Of a stretch of DNA of 21,012 bases, positions 6,491 to 14,066 are shown piece by piece. Numbering within the stretch: the stretch's first letter is position 1; each line of letters opens with the position of its first letter. Origin of the DNA: Planctomycetota bacterium (lineage in GTDB: Bacteria; Planctomycetota; Planctomycetia; Pirellulales; UBA1268). The notes under the pieces were generated by a model, which was not told the DNA's origin, searched no databases, and was given only the letters and a program-made list of their open reading frames with translations. Position numbers and translations under genes: made by a program. Where the stretch lies: NCBI GenBank assembly GCA_003670825.1, contig QWQL01000060.1, forward strand, positions 1 to 21,012, read 5' to 3'.

Positions 6491-8143
6491 ATGGCCGCGA
6501 CGCGACGCGCATCAATCACCGCTGCGGCCGAACCGGGCCGCCCGTCCACGGGCCGGCGGGGCGACGTCGTCCGCAATCCGCTGGCCGCCGGCCGCGAGAC
6601 GGTCGAGTCGATCGTCGTCGCCTTCACGCTCGCCCTCCTCTTCAGGGCCTTCGAGGCGGAGGCCTTCGTGATTCCAACCGGGTCGATGGCGCCCACGCTC
6701 ATGGGTCGCCACAAGGATCTCGCCTGCTCCTCGTGCGGCGCCGAGTTTCGGGTCGGGGCCAGTCAGGAGTGGGACGAGGCCGCCGGCCGCATCCGTCCAG
6801 ATCGGCTCGTGCCGGAGGCGCGGTGCTTCAACTGCGGCCACGAAATGCCGCTGGCCGTGCGGCCTGGCCAGCCCGATCCGCGGTATCCATCGTTCAACGG
6901 TGACCGGATCCTCGTCGACAAGTTCGCCTACGACTTCACCGAACCCCGACGGTGGGACGTGGTGGTCTTCAAGTATCCCGAAGACGCCAAGACCAACTAC
7001 ATCAAGCGGCTCGTGGGGCTACCGGGAGAGACGCTGTTTGTCGCCGGGGGCGACATCTGGACCAGTCGGGACGATGCCGAACCGGTGATTGCCCGCAAGC
7101 CTCCGACGACGCTCGTGGCGATGCTGCAGTGCGTGAACGACAGCCGGCACGTGTCGCCGGCACTTGTGAAGGCAGGCTGGCCGGCGGCGTGGATCGATTG
7201 GGGAACACCGGCCGCGGCGGCCCGCTGGACGACGGCCGATGACGGACGTTCGTTCACCGTCACCTGCGCTCCGGGCGAGACGGCCGAACTGCGGTATCGC
7301 CACCTGGTGCCGACCGACGACGCCTGGCAGCAACTCCGCGCTGGCGGCCGGCCGGAGCCACGACCCACGCCAGTCGATGACTTCCAGCCCTACAACACCG
7401 CGGCCACGCGGCTGCATCCCGTCGGTGACCTCGCAGTGGAACTGACGCTGGAGAGCCGGGGTGACACTGGCCACGTGGCGGTCGATCTGGTCGAGGCGGG
7501 CGGGCGGCACCGGCTCCAGATCGATCTCGACGACGGCCGAGTGGAGGTCGCGGTGCCGGGCACGGCGGCCGCGGCGACAGCGATGACGGCCCTGCGGGGC
7601 CGCGGCACGTGGCAGCTGATGTTTGCCAACGTGGATGACGAGCTGTCGCTCTTCATCGACGGCCGACGGGTGGAGTTCGACGCCCCAACATCCTGGTCGC
7701 GGTCGCTGGCGACGGCCTCGGCCTTTCCGCCCCCGGCCGCCGCGCCGCCGGGCTCGGACACCCCCAGCGACCTTGCGCCGGCGGGCGTGCGGGCCGACGG
7801 CGCCGACGTCCGCGTCAGTGGCCTGCGAATGCTTCGCGACGTCTATTACATCGCCGCGGTCGACGTGGAGCACAACGGCCGGGTGATCGAGGAGGACGTC
7901 CTCGACTTCCCGCTTGCCGACGGCCAGTACCTGATGTTTGGCGACAACTCGGCCGCCAGCAAAGACAGCCGACTCTGGCTCGACGGCCATCACGTCGACC
8001 GATCGCTCCTCATCGGCAAGGCCCTGGTGGTGTTTTGGCCGCATGCCGTGCCCGCTTCCTGGGGTATTCCGCTGCGGTTCCGCGGCTGGGATTTGCGGTT
8101 GCCCTCGTGGCCCAACTTCGGGAGGATGCGGTTCGTCCGGTGA
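6491..8143 (+). CDS. lepB: Type I signal peptidase with zinc-ribbon-like and lectin-like inserts
   Basis: Signal peptidase I is a membrane serine protease with a Ser/Lys dyad that removes signal peptides from exported proteins. A single membrane segment (about residues 39-54) precedes VIPTGSMAPTL with catalytic Ser65. Later come NGDRILVDKF (136-145) and YIKRLVGLPGE with the general base Lys172. The C-terminal box GDNSAASKDSR is at 484-494. At 550 residues it is roughly twice the usual size. One insert (about 75-120) carries two CxxC pairs (Cys79/82, Cys112/115), a likely zinc ribbon. A second, of about 290 residues, lies between the Lys box and GDNS and contains a beta-rich LamG/concanavalin-like stretch near 310-400. 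GGAG sits ten bases before ATG 6491. Confidence 0.92.
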   Translation: MAATRRASITAAAEPGRPSTGRRGDVVRNPLAAGRETVESIVVAFTLALLFRAFEAEAFVIPTGSMAPTLMGRHKDLACSSCGAEFRVGASQEWDEAAGRIRPDRLVPEARCFNCGHEMPLAVRPGQPDPRYPSFNGDRILVDKFAYDFTEPRRWDVVVFKYPEDAKTNYIKRLVGLPGETLFVAGGDIWTSRDDAEPVIARKPPTTLVAMLQCVNDSRHVSPALVKAGWPAAWIDWGTPAAAARWTTADDGRSFTVTCAPGETAELRYRHLVPTDDAWQQLRAGGRPEPRPTPVDDFQPYNTAATRLHPVGDLAVELTLESRGDTGHVAVDLVEAGGRHRLQIDLDDGRVEVAVPGTAAAATAMTALRGRGTWQLMFANVDDELSLFIDGRRVEFDAPTSWSRSLATASAFPPPAAAPPGSDTPSDLAPAGVRADGADVRVSGLRMLRDVYYIAAVDVEHNGRVIEEDVLDFPLADGQYLMFGDNSAASKDSRLWLDGHHVDRSLLIGKALVVFWPHAVPASWGIPLRFRGWDLRLPSWPNFGRMRFVR

Positions 8144-8188
8144 GCGGCTGGTTCCGCCCCCGCGACATTCCCCACTGGAGTGACATGG

Positions 8189-8923
8189 ATGTCGCTTCTG
8201 TCCGTCGAAGGGCTCGTGAAGAACTACGGTCGACGTCGCGTCGTTGACGGCGTCGACTTTCACGTCGAGACCGGTGAGATCGTCGGTCTGCTCGGCCCCA
8301 ACGGTGCGGGCAAGACCACCAGCTTCCGCATGACGTGCGGAATCGTGATTCCCGACTCCGGCCGCGTGCTACTCGACGACGAGGATATCACCGACTGGCC
8401 GATGTACCGTCGGGCCCGCGACGGTGGGATGGGCTACCTGGCTCAGGAACAGAGCGTGTTTCGCAAGCTCACCGTCGAGCAGAATCTGCTGGCGATCATG
8501 GAGCTCATCGGCATGCCCCCCAAAGAGCGGCGGCGGCGATGCGACCGGCTCATCGAGCAGTTCGACATCGTGAAGATCCGCCGCTCGAAGGCCCACTACA
8601 TTTCAGGCGGCGAGAAGCGGCGGCTCGAGATCGCCCGCTGCCTGATCACCGAGCCACGGATCATCCTCCTCGACGAGCCATTCACCGGCATCGACCCGGT
8701 GACGATTCATTCGATCCAGAAGATCATCTGCGGGCTCCGCGACGATGGGATCTCGATCCTGATCACCGACCACCGCGAGCGGGAGACGCTGGCGATCACC
8801 GACCGCAGCTACGTGATTCGTGCCGGCAAGGTGCTTTGCCACGGCAGCGCCCAGGAAGTGCTCTCGAATCCTGAGGCGAAGAAGTACTACTTCGGCGAAA
8901 GTCCCGGCGTCGACGCGGCGTAG
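8189..8923 (+). CDS. lptB: LptB, ATPase of the lipopolysaccharide export ABC transporter
   Basis: LptB powers LptFG to extract lipopolysaccharide from the inner membrane and push it along the Lpt bridge. The 244-residue protein has Walker A GPNGAGKTT (36-44), Q-loop YLAQEQSVFRKLTVEQNL (Gln86, the LptB-type sequence), signature ISGGE (138-142), Walker B IILLDEP (158-164) and the H-loop histidine 195. The start chosen is ATG 8189 with GGAG eight bases upstream; an in-frame GTG at 8180 overlaps that site and is less likely. It follows the signal peptidase gene by 45 bp on the same strand, in a run of envelope-related genes. Its presence supports an outer membrane with LPS. Confidence 0.93.
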   Translation: MSLLSVEGLVKNYGRRRVVDGVDFHVETGEIVGLLGPNGAGKTTSFRMTCGIVIPDSGRVLLDDEDITDWPMYRRARDGGMGYLAQEQSVFRKLTVEQNLLAIMELIGMPPKERRRRCDRLIEQFDIVKIRRSKAHYISGGEKRRLEIARCLITEPRIILLDEPFTGIDPVTIHSIQKIICGLRDDGISILITDHRERETLAITDRSYVIRAGKVLCHGSAQEVLSNPEAKKYYFGESPGVDAA

Positions 8924-8999
8924 TGGAATCCGACTGATTCTTCCACGGCGTGAATCTGCCCGCTGGCGTAGACTTGCGGCATCCCCCGAGGAGGTCTCC

Positions 9000-9464
9000 A
9001 TGCCCCGGTTTTCCTGGCACCGCTTCATTCTCCCCTCGCTCGCCGTGATCGTCGCCCTGGCTGTCAGTCCGTGGTCCCCGGCGGCGATCGCCGCCGAGGA
9101 GACCGTCGCCGAACCAGCCGCCGCAATCGCCCCCGCGGAAGCGGTCGCACACGCCGGCGAGGAATGCACCGTCGAACTGGTGGTCGCAGCGGCCCGCAAA
9201 CTGCCGGGCAAGGATGTCTGCTTCCTCAACTCCAAGAAGGATCACCGCGATGAGGACAACTTCACCGTGGTCATCTTCAAGGACGGGCTCGAGCGATTGA
9301 AGGGCGACGGCATCGAGAATCCCGCCGAGCATTTCCTCGACGCCACGATCCGGGTTCGGGGCGTGATCGAGAAGCGTGACGGCCGACCCCAGATCGTGGT
9401 CGATGAGCCGGGGCAGATCGTCGTCGTGACCCCGGCCGAGGAAGCCGACGCGCGAGAACCCTGA
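9000..9464 (+). CDS. Exported OB-fold-like small protein
   Basis: The 154-residue product has a clear signal peptide (basic start, hydrophobic core about residues 9-22, Ala-x-Ala-type end near 31-32). The mature region contains KLPGKDVCFLNSKKDHRDEDNFTVVIFKDGL and later HFLDATIRVRGVIEKRDGRPQIVVDEPGQIVVV. The pattern 'hydrophobic strand, xVRGVIxxxxGRPQIxVxxPxQI' is typical of small OB-fold nucleic-acid-binding-like domains. Because the protein is exported, the ligand need not be nucleic acid. It may be functionally linked to the exported nuclease gene 104 bp downstream. GAGGAGG five bases before ATG 9000 fixes the start. The fold assignment is by pattern only. Confidence 0.65.
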   Translation: MPRFSWHRFILPSLAVIVALAVSPWSPAAIAAEETVAEPAAAIAPAEAVAHAGEECTVELVVAAARKLPGKDVCFLNSKKDHRDEDNFTVVIFKDGLERLKGDGIENPAEHFLDATIRVRGVIEKRDGRPQIVVDEPGQIVVVTPAEEADAREP

Positions 9465-9568
9465 TCCGGCCACGGCACCCGGCCCGCCGTCGGTCGCCCT
9501 CGTAGCCGCCCCATCCGGGTCGCCTCGCTCAGCATCCCGATCGCCCGCCGGCGCACCACTCCGCCACC

Positions 9569-10147
9569 ATGCGACGCACGCCCCCCTTCACGTTGCCACC
9601 TCCGCCCCGAGGCCTGCCCCGGCGGCTGCGGGCGTGGTACGTCGTGATCGCGGCGATCGTCTCGGCGGTCGCCGTCGCCACGGCGCCACTCTGCCCCGTC
9701 ACCGATGCGGCGGGCCGGCCCGCATGGAAAGTCCAGGCCGTCAACGACGGCGATACCGTGACCTGCATCGACACCGCGGGCCGGACGGTGCGGATTCGAC
9801 TGGTGGGGATCGACGCCCCCGAACTCGACCAACCGGCGGGCGGCCAGGCCCGCTCGGCCCTGGCCGGAAAACTTGCCGCCGGCGTCGTCCGCGTCGAGGG
9901 GGATGCCCGCGATCAGCACGGCAGGCTGCTGGGCACGCTCTGGATCGACGCTCGCGACGTCAACCGCGAGATGGTGGCCGACGGCTGGGCCTGGGCGTTC
10001 ACCGGCTTCGCCGATGATGAGGATCTACTGGCCGCCGAGTCGGCAGCCCGCCACGACCGCCGGGGGCTGTGGGCCGATCCCCGGCCGCTGCCGCCGGCGA
10101 AATGGCGGGAACTGCATCCCAGCCACGGTCAGCCTCGGCCCCGGTGA
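9569..10147 (+). CDS. Membrane-anchored or secreted SNase-family nuclease
   Basis: Staphylococcal-nuclease-type enzymes cut DNA and RNA phosphodiester bonds with Ca2+. The 192-residue protein has an N-terminal hydrophobic segment (about 23-40), acting as anchor or signal. The domain then reads AVNDGDTVTCI (metal Asp62 in DGDT), RIRLVGIDAPE with Arg77 and Glu85 corresponding to Arg35 and Glu43 of the staphylococcal enzyme, and DQHGRLLGTLWI with Arg119 corresponding to Arg87. All three catalytic positions are therefore kept. It continues with VNREMVADGWAW, typical of the family's last helix region. Likely roles are extracellular nucleic-acid degradation or scavenging. No strong Shine-Dalgarno sequence is visible before ATG 9569. 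Confidence 0.88.
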   Translation: MRRTPPFTLPPPPRGLPRRLRAWYVVIAAIVSAVAVATAPLCPVTDAAGRPAWKVQAVNDGDTVTCIDTAGRTVRIRLVGIDAPELDQPAGGQARSALAGKLAAGVVRVEGDARDQHGRLLGTLWIDARDVNREMVADGWAWAFTGFADDEDLLAAESAARHDRRGLWADPRPLPPAKWRELHPSHGQPRPR

Positions 10148-10206
10148 TCACCGCAGGTTCGCCCCCGCCCCTTCCGGCTTTCCACCCGCTCGTTTAGCGT
10201 CACGGC

Positions 10207-11472
10207 ATGTCTTCACCGCGCGACATCGTGATCACGGGCCTCGGCGTCGTCAGCCCAATCGGCATCGGGCGGCAGGCGTTCTGGGAATCGGTGCTTGCCA
10301 ACCGCAGCGGTATCCGCCCGCTCACGAGCTTCGACACCTCGGGGCTCGGTGTCCGGTTTGGCGGTCAGATCACCGATTTCGATCCAAAGCTCGCCGTGCG
10401 TCCGCGGAAGAGCCTTAAGGTGATGAGCCGCGACATCCAGCTTGGCTTTGCGGCGGCTGACCTGGCGCTCACCGACGCAGGGATCTCCGTTCCCACCGTG
10501 ACCACCGAGCGGTTCGGCGTGGTGTTTGGCAGCGACATGATCTACGCCGACCTCGAAGACCTCGAGGGCACCTATCGCCGCGCGGTGATTGACGGAAGAT
10601 TTGATTACTCGCTCTGGGCCGAGGCGATCCAGCAGGAACTCCACCCGCTCTGGCTTCTCAAGCACCTGCCCAACATGACAGCCTCCCACGTGGCCATCGC
10701 GCACGAGGCCCGCGGGCCCAACAACTCGATCGTGCTCGGCGACGTGTCGGGGCTGTTGGCCGTCGCCGAGGCCGCGAGCGTGATCCGTCGCGGCTGGGCC
10801 GACGTGATGCTCGCCGGCGGGACCGGCTGCCGGCTGCACCCGACGGCGATGGTGGCGCGGGGCGCCGCCCAGCTTTCGCACCGCGGCGACGATTTTGAGT
10901 CGGCCTCTCGTCCGTTTGATCGCGACCGCGACGGCCTCGTCAACGGCGAAGGGGCAGGTGCCATCGTGCTCGAGTCACGGGCACATGCTGAAGGTCGCGG
11001 CGCGACGATCCTCGGACAAGTGCTCGCCACGGCGTTGCGCTGCGAGCCGCTGGCCCGCGGCACGGGCGTGCAGGGAACATCGCTGCGGCAGGCGATCCGC
11101 GGAGTCTGCCGGGCGGCGGGGCTCGCGCCCGGTTCGGTCGGCCACGTCAATGCGCATGGCCTGTCGACGGTCGAGATGGACCGGGTCGAGGCCAGGGCGA
11201 TCGCTGCGGAACTCGGCGATGTGCCCGTCACGGCGCCGAAGGCCGCCTTCGGCCACCTGGGAGCCGGCGGCGGTGTGGTCGAAATGATGGTCAGCGTGCT
11301 GGGGATCGCGGCGGGTATCGTGCCCCCGACGCGAAACTACCAGACGCCCGACCCAGCCTGCCCGGTCAACGTGGTGCACGGCGAGCCCCTCACGGGCCGG
11401 CCCGCCACGGCGATCGCCGTGAACTTCTGCACCACCGGCCAGGCCGTGGCGGTGGCCCTGGCCGGCGAGTGA
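10207..11472 (+). CDS. Beta-ketoacyl-ACP synthase-fold protein lacking the active-site cysteine
   Basis: The 421-residue product has the full FabF-type thiolase fold: VITGLGVVSPIG at the start, GPNNSIVLGDVSGLLAVAEA where the nucleophile elbow lies, NAHGLSTVEMDRVEARAI with His317, and APKAAFGHLGAGGGVVEMM with Lys345 and His350, ending in the Gly-rich VNFCTTGQAVAVAL. In catalytic enzymes the elbow reads ACATG or similar. Here the nucleophile position is Asp179 (GAC at 10741-10743), and HGTST has become HGLST. Both histidines and the lysine remain, so it cannot form the usual acyl-enzyme. It may act like a chain-length factor, decarboxylate malonyl-ACP or have another role. No acyl carrier protein or partner ketosynthase is in the window. 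Confidence 0.85.
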   Translation: MSSPRDIVITGLGVVSPIGIGRQAFWESVLANRSGIRPLTSFDTSGLGVRFGGQITDFDPKLAVRPRKSLKVMSRDIQLGFAAADLALTDAGISVPTVTTERFGVVFGSDMIYADLEDLEGTYRRAVIDGRFDYSLWAEAIQQELHPLWLLKHLPNMTASHVAIAHEARGPNNSIVLGDVSGLLAVAEAASVIRRGWADVMLAGGTGCRLHPTAMVARGAAQLSHRGDDFESASRPFDRDRDGLVNGEGAGAIVLESRAHAEGRGATILGQVLATALRCEPLARGTGVQGTSLRQAIRGVCRAAGLAPGSVGHVNAHGLSTVEMDRVEARAIAAELGDVPVTAPKAAFGHLGAGGGVVEMMVSVLGIAAGIVPPTRNYQTPDPACPVNVVHGEPLTGRPATAIAVNFCTTGQAVAVALAGE

Positions 11473-11477
11473 CTCCG

Positions 11478-11495
11478 GCGGCGGTGACCCGCCGC
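11478..11495. terminator. GC-rich hairpin between convergent genes
   Basis: A perfect 7-bp stem (GCGGCGG / CCGCCGC) with a TGAC loop lies in the 33-bp gap between the stops of the ketosynthase-like and barrel-protein genes. The placement suits a bidirectional terminator, but neither side has a T-run. Confidence 0.4.
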
Positions 11496-11505
11496 GAGAG
11501 CGGCC

Positions 11506-12960
11506 TCACCACGAACCGTTGAAGCCGAACGAGACGCCGTTGTAGAAGGTCTGACCACCGACGTCGATCGGGTTGATGTCCCGCTGGTCGAGGTTGAACT
11601 GCCTCGTCGCGGTGGCCATGCCGGCCACCCAGAGGAAGTCGTAGCCAGCCTGCAGTGAGAAGTTGGGGTTGATCTGCCAGCCGGCCAGCAGCGTCAGGTC
11701 GCCGATGAAGCCCGGTCCCGTCCGCGAGGCATTAGCGATGAAGTCCGTTGTTCCCTGGCTCCCCGGAGGGGCGCCCGTAGTGTTCACACCGAAGGCAGAC
11801 TGGTGGGTGTTGGCGAACGACAGGGCCGGCGCCGCTCGGCCGCGGATGCCCCAGTAGTAGAACTCGTTCTGGCTGATCAGCTCGCCGCCGATGTTGAGGC
11901 CCAACAGCCAGTTGGCTGTGTTGACGGTGTACTGGCCGCCGAACTCCTTGCCCACCGGAATCTCATCGGCCGGGCGGCTGCTGAGCAGACGGAAGTCTTC
12001 GTTCACATTCGCCAGTCGCGTGCCCACGATCAGCGACGGGAGCCAGCCACGTTCCGCATGCCGGCTCCAGTTGCCACCCGGCGACATCACGAGTTGGTCG
12101 CGGCCGAGCCGACGGCGGAGCTTGTAGTTCCACTCCCAGCTGTTGAAGTCACAGTTGAACTGGGTCTGGAAGGTCCGGGCACCGTTGAAGCCAGGGGCAA
12201 AATAGCCCAGCGGCGTCTCGAAGCCGGCCGGCCCCAGGGCGGTGAAGCCGTCGTTGTCGTTGTAGTTCATGCCGCCGTAGTAGATGAACTCCACGGCCCG
12301 ATCGCGATCGAGGTAATCTTTCCCAAGCGATTTGCCAAGCGTGATGCGGGCCCCGGGCGAGACGTTGAACGGCTGGGCCGTCGTGGTGTACTCGGGAAAC
12401 TTCAGGCCGTAGCCGGTCTTCGTGGGCAGCGGGAAGGTGTCCCGCGCGATGACCACCCGTGTCGTCCGGCTGCGGTCCATCCACAGCGATTCGCCACCGA
12501 GATACCAGCCGCCACTCTGAAACCAGCGGCCGGAACTCGCCTCGAAGGGCATCTCATCGACCTCGCAGTCGTCCATGAGCATGCCGTCGAAGGCCCGCGA
12601 TGAAACATCGAGCATCTGCGGGGGCTCCGCCGCCGACTCCACCACCGACTCGACGATCGGCATCGGCTCGGCGTCTGCCAGGACCATCTCCTCGCTGAGC
12701 ACCGACTCGGCAGAGCCGGAGACGGCATCCGCCTCGGCATCGGGTTCGAGCAGGATGCGGTCCTCGATGACCGTCATGCCGGCCGGCTCGTCCGACGCGT
12801 CGGAGAGCACCGGGGGCATGGCCGCGGGGTCAAACCCATCGGCGGCCCGCACGAGCGGCCAGGCGGCACAGCAGCACGTGGCCCAAGCCACGAGCACCAT
12901 CACATTTTGATTCAGGCGAGCGGTCACGGTCGGCCTCACACGGTTGCGGTTCGATCGCAC
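11506..12960 (-). CDS. BBP7-family outer-membrane beta-barrel protein
   Basis: This 484-residue protein looks like the planctomycete BBP7 family of outer-membrane barrels. It has a signal peptide (hydrophobic about 20-36, end near VRA-AD at 38-41), an acidic low-complexity region (about 42-140), then a long domain starting RWFQSGGWYLGGESLWMDRS. Alternating aromatic and polar strands with GGxx turns follow, for example RAVEFIYYGGMNYND, GFIGDLTLLAGWQINPNFSLQAGYDFLWVAG and the terminal VSFGFNGSW, ending in an aromatic residue as barrels do. Start options are GTG 12960 (GAGGG nine bases upstream) or ATG 12900, which removes 20 basic residues. Function is likely structural or porin-like; the ligand is unknown. 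Confidence 0.85.
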   Translation of the reverse strand: MRSNRNRVRPTVTARLNQNVMVLVAWATCCCAAWPLVRAADGFDPAAMPPVLSDASDEPAGMTVIEDRILLEPDAEADAVSGSAESVLSEEMVLADAEPMPIVESVVESAAEPPQMLDVSSRAFDGMLMDDCEVDEMPFEASSGRWFQSGGWYLGGESLWMDRSRTTRVVIARDTFPLPTKTGYGLKFPEYTTTAQPFNVSPGARITLGKSLGKDYLDRDRAVEFIYYGGMNYNDNDGFTALGPAGFETPLGYFAPGFNGARTFQTQFNCDFNSWEWNYKLRRRLGRDQLVMSPGGNWSRHAERGWLPSLIVGTRLANVNEDFRLLSSRPADEIPVGKEFGGQYTVNTANWLLGLNIGGELISQNEFYYWGIRGRAAPALSFANTHQSAFGVNTTGAPPGSQGTTDFIANASRTGPGFIGDLTLLAGWQINPNFSLQAGYDFLWVAGMATATRQFNLDQRDINPIDVGGQTFYNGVSFGFNGSW

Positions 12961-13188
12961 GCAGGAAAACCCTCACGATCGTCAGGATCATCGTCCTCGG
13001 CACGACCCCTTCCACAGTAAATTTCAGCAAGGTCGCTCGCTGGTTGCCCAAACCCCCGCCCGGGGCATGTCTCGGGGCCTGATCGCGACCATTTCGCCGG
13101 GCCGTCCCATCCGGAATCAACCGATTAATCCTGCCCTGGCAACCTGGGCTGAAGGGGCAGGCCGGCCGCATTCGATGGAGGGGGAGTC

Positions 13189-13449
13189 ATGCTTCCCACA
13201 CGAAACCATCTTCTGCTCGCCGGCCTCCTGCTGTTCTGTGCCGGCATCCAGTTCCGCCTGGTGCAGTCGTTCACGCTCAACGAAAAGTCGAGCACGTTCG
13301 TCGCGGCCCGGATGGGAGGGGGACAGCAGCAAGCCGTCTGGCAGGCCACCCCGCTCCGTAAGATCGTCGAGCCGCCGCGGTGGCTCGGGCTGGCCCTGAT
13401 GTCGGCTGGCGCGGTGCTGACGGCCAAGAGCCTGTCGATGAAGGGCTAG
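13189..13449 (+). CDS. Small two-helix membrane protein, unknown function
   Basis: The 86-residue product has two hydrophobic helices (about 7-22 and 65-79) joined by a polar, Gln/Gly-containing loop (about 30-63). The second helix ends in a basic residue. A very strong ribosome-binding stretch (GGAGGGGGAG) directly precedes ATG 13189, which argues that it is translated. No family was recognised. It is divergent from the barrel-protein gene, with 228 bp between their starts. Confidence 0.6.
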   Translation: MLPTRNHLLLAGLLLFCAGIQFRLVQSFTLNEKSSTFVAARMGGGQQQAVWQATPLRKIVEPPRWLGLALMSAGAVLTAKSLSMKG

Positions 13450-13543
13450 GCAGCCTAACCCTGGTCTCAGGCACCGCCTGCGTCAGGTCGATCTCGCCAT
13501 ACGGCGTCTCCAGAGCGGCGAGCCAGAGTGTCCGCCGGCTTGG

Positions 13544-13828
13544 TCACTCCAGATCGTCGTCCGAATCGCCGGCCTGCTCGTCGGCGTAGGGGTCGAGGAT
13601 GCAGGCCGGTTCGCCGCAGATGTCGGCGTCTTCGTCGGTGTCACAGACGAGGGCCATCAGGGCATTTTTCTCACTTTCGGAAATCTCAGCCCTCCGAAAA
13701 CTTCGGAGAATCTCAGGCACCGGGTCCGTCAGGGCGGAATCCGTGTCCAGCCGGATGCGGCCAAACACGAGGCCGCTGCGACGGCCAGCAACATATTCGC
13801 AGAGCGAGACCAGCTCTTCGCGGTTCAT
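13544..13828 (-). CDS. Small acidic cysteine-containing protein, unknown function
   Basis: The 94-residue product begins MNREELVSLCEYVAGRRSGLVFGRIRLD, a predicted helix followed by a strand, then an amphipathic helix region (about 36-62). It ends in an Asp/Glu-rich tail with three cysteines (Cys62, Cys71, Cys76) besides Cys10. The acidic tail with spaced cysteines could bind metal, but nothing proves this. GGAGGAATGAAGG lies immediately before ATG 13828, supporting the start. It is convergent with the small membrane protein gene and divergent from the epimerase gene. Confidence 0.6.
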   Translation of the reverse strand: MNREELVSLCEYVAGRRSGLVFGRIRLDTDSALTDPVPEILRSFRRAEISESEKNALMALVCDTDEDADICGEPACILDPYADEQAGDSDDDLE

Positions 13829-13908
13829 CCTTCATTCCTCCGTAGCAGGACCTTCGGCCCGGTGGTGTGCCATGCCCATACAACAGTACGGATCATGAGC
13901 GGCTAAGG

Positions 13909-13930
13909 TTCGGCCCCCCCGCTGGCCGAA
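13909..13930. promoter_or_regulatory. Inverted repeat in the divergent intergenic region
   Basis: TTCGGCC and GGCCGAA form a perfect 7-bp inverted repeat with an 8-base, C-rich spacer. It lies between the divergent starts of the acidic protein gene (13828) and the epimerase gene (14067). An operator or leader hairpin is possible; no promoter boxes are obvious. Confidence 0.25.
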
Positions 13931-14066
13931 GTTCCTGACGTCCCTTCCCCCAAAGGACACTTCCCCGCGGCGCCCGGGCCTGGGAAAATCTATCTGTTGT
14001 GAGGCCGACCCGATCCGTAACCTTCTTCCGCGGTGGCAGCGTTCGCCGCGGCGATGAGACCACCTC

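Noticed and set aside
7019..8263. Minus-strand open frame of 414 codons opposite the signal peptidase gene
   Set aside because: Antisense to a gene with clear catalytic motifs; composition typical of antisense frames and no domain visible.
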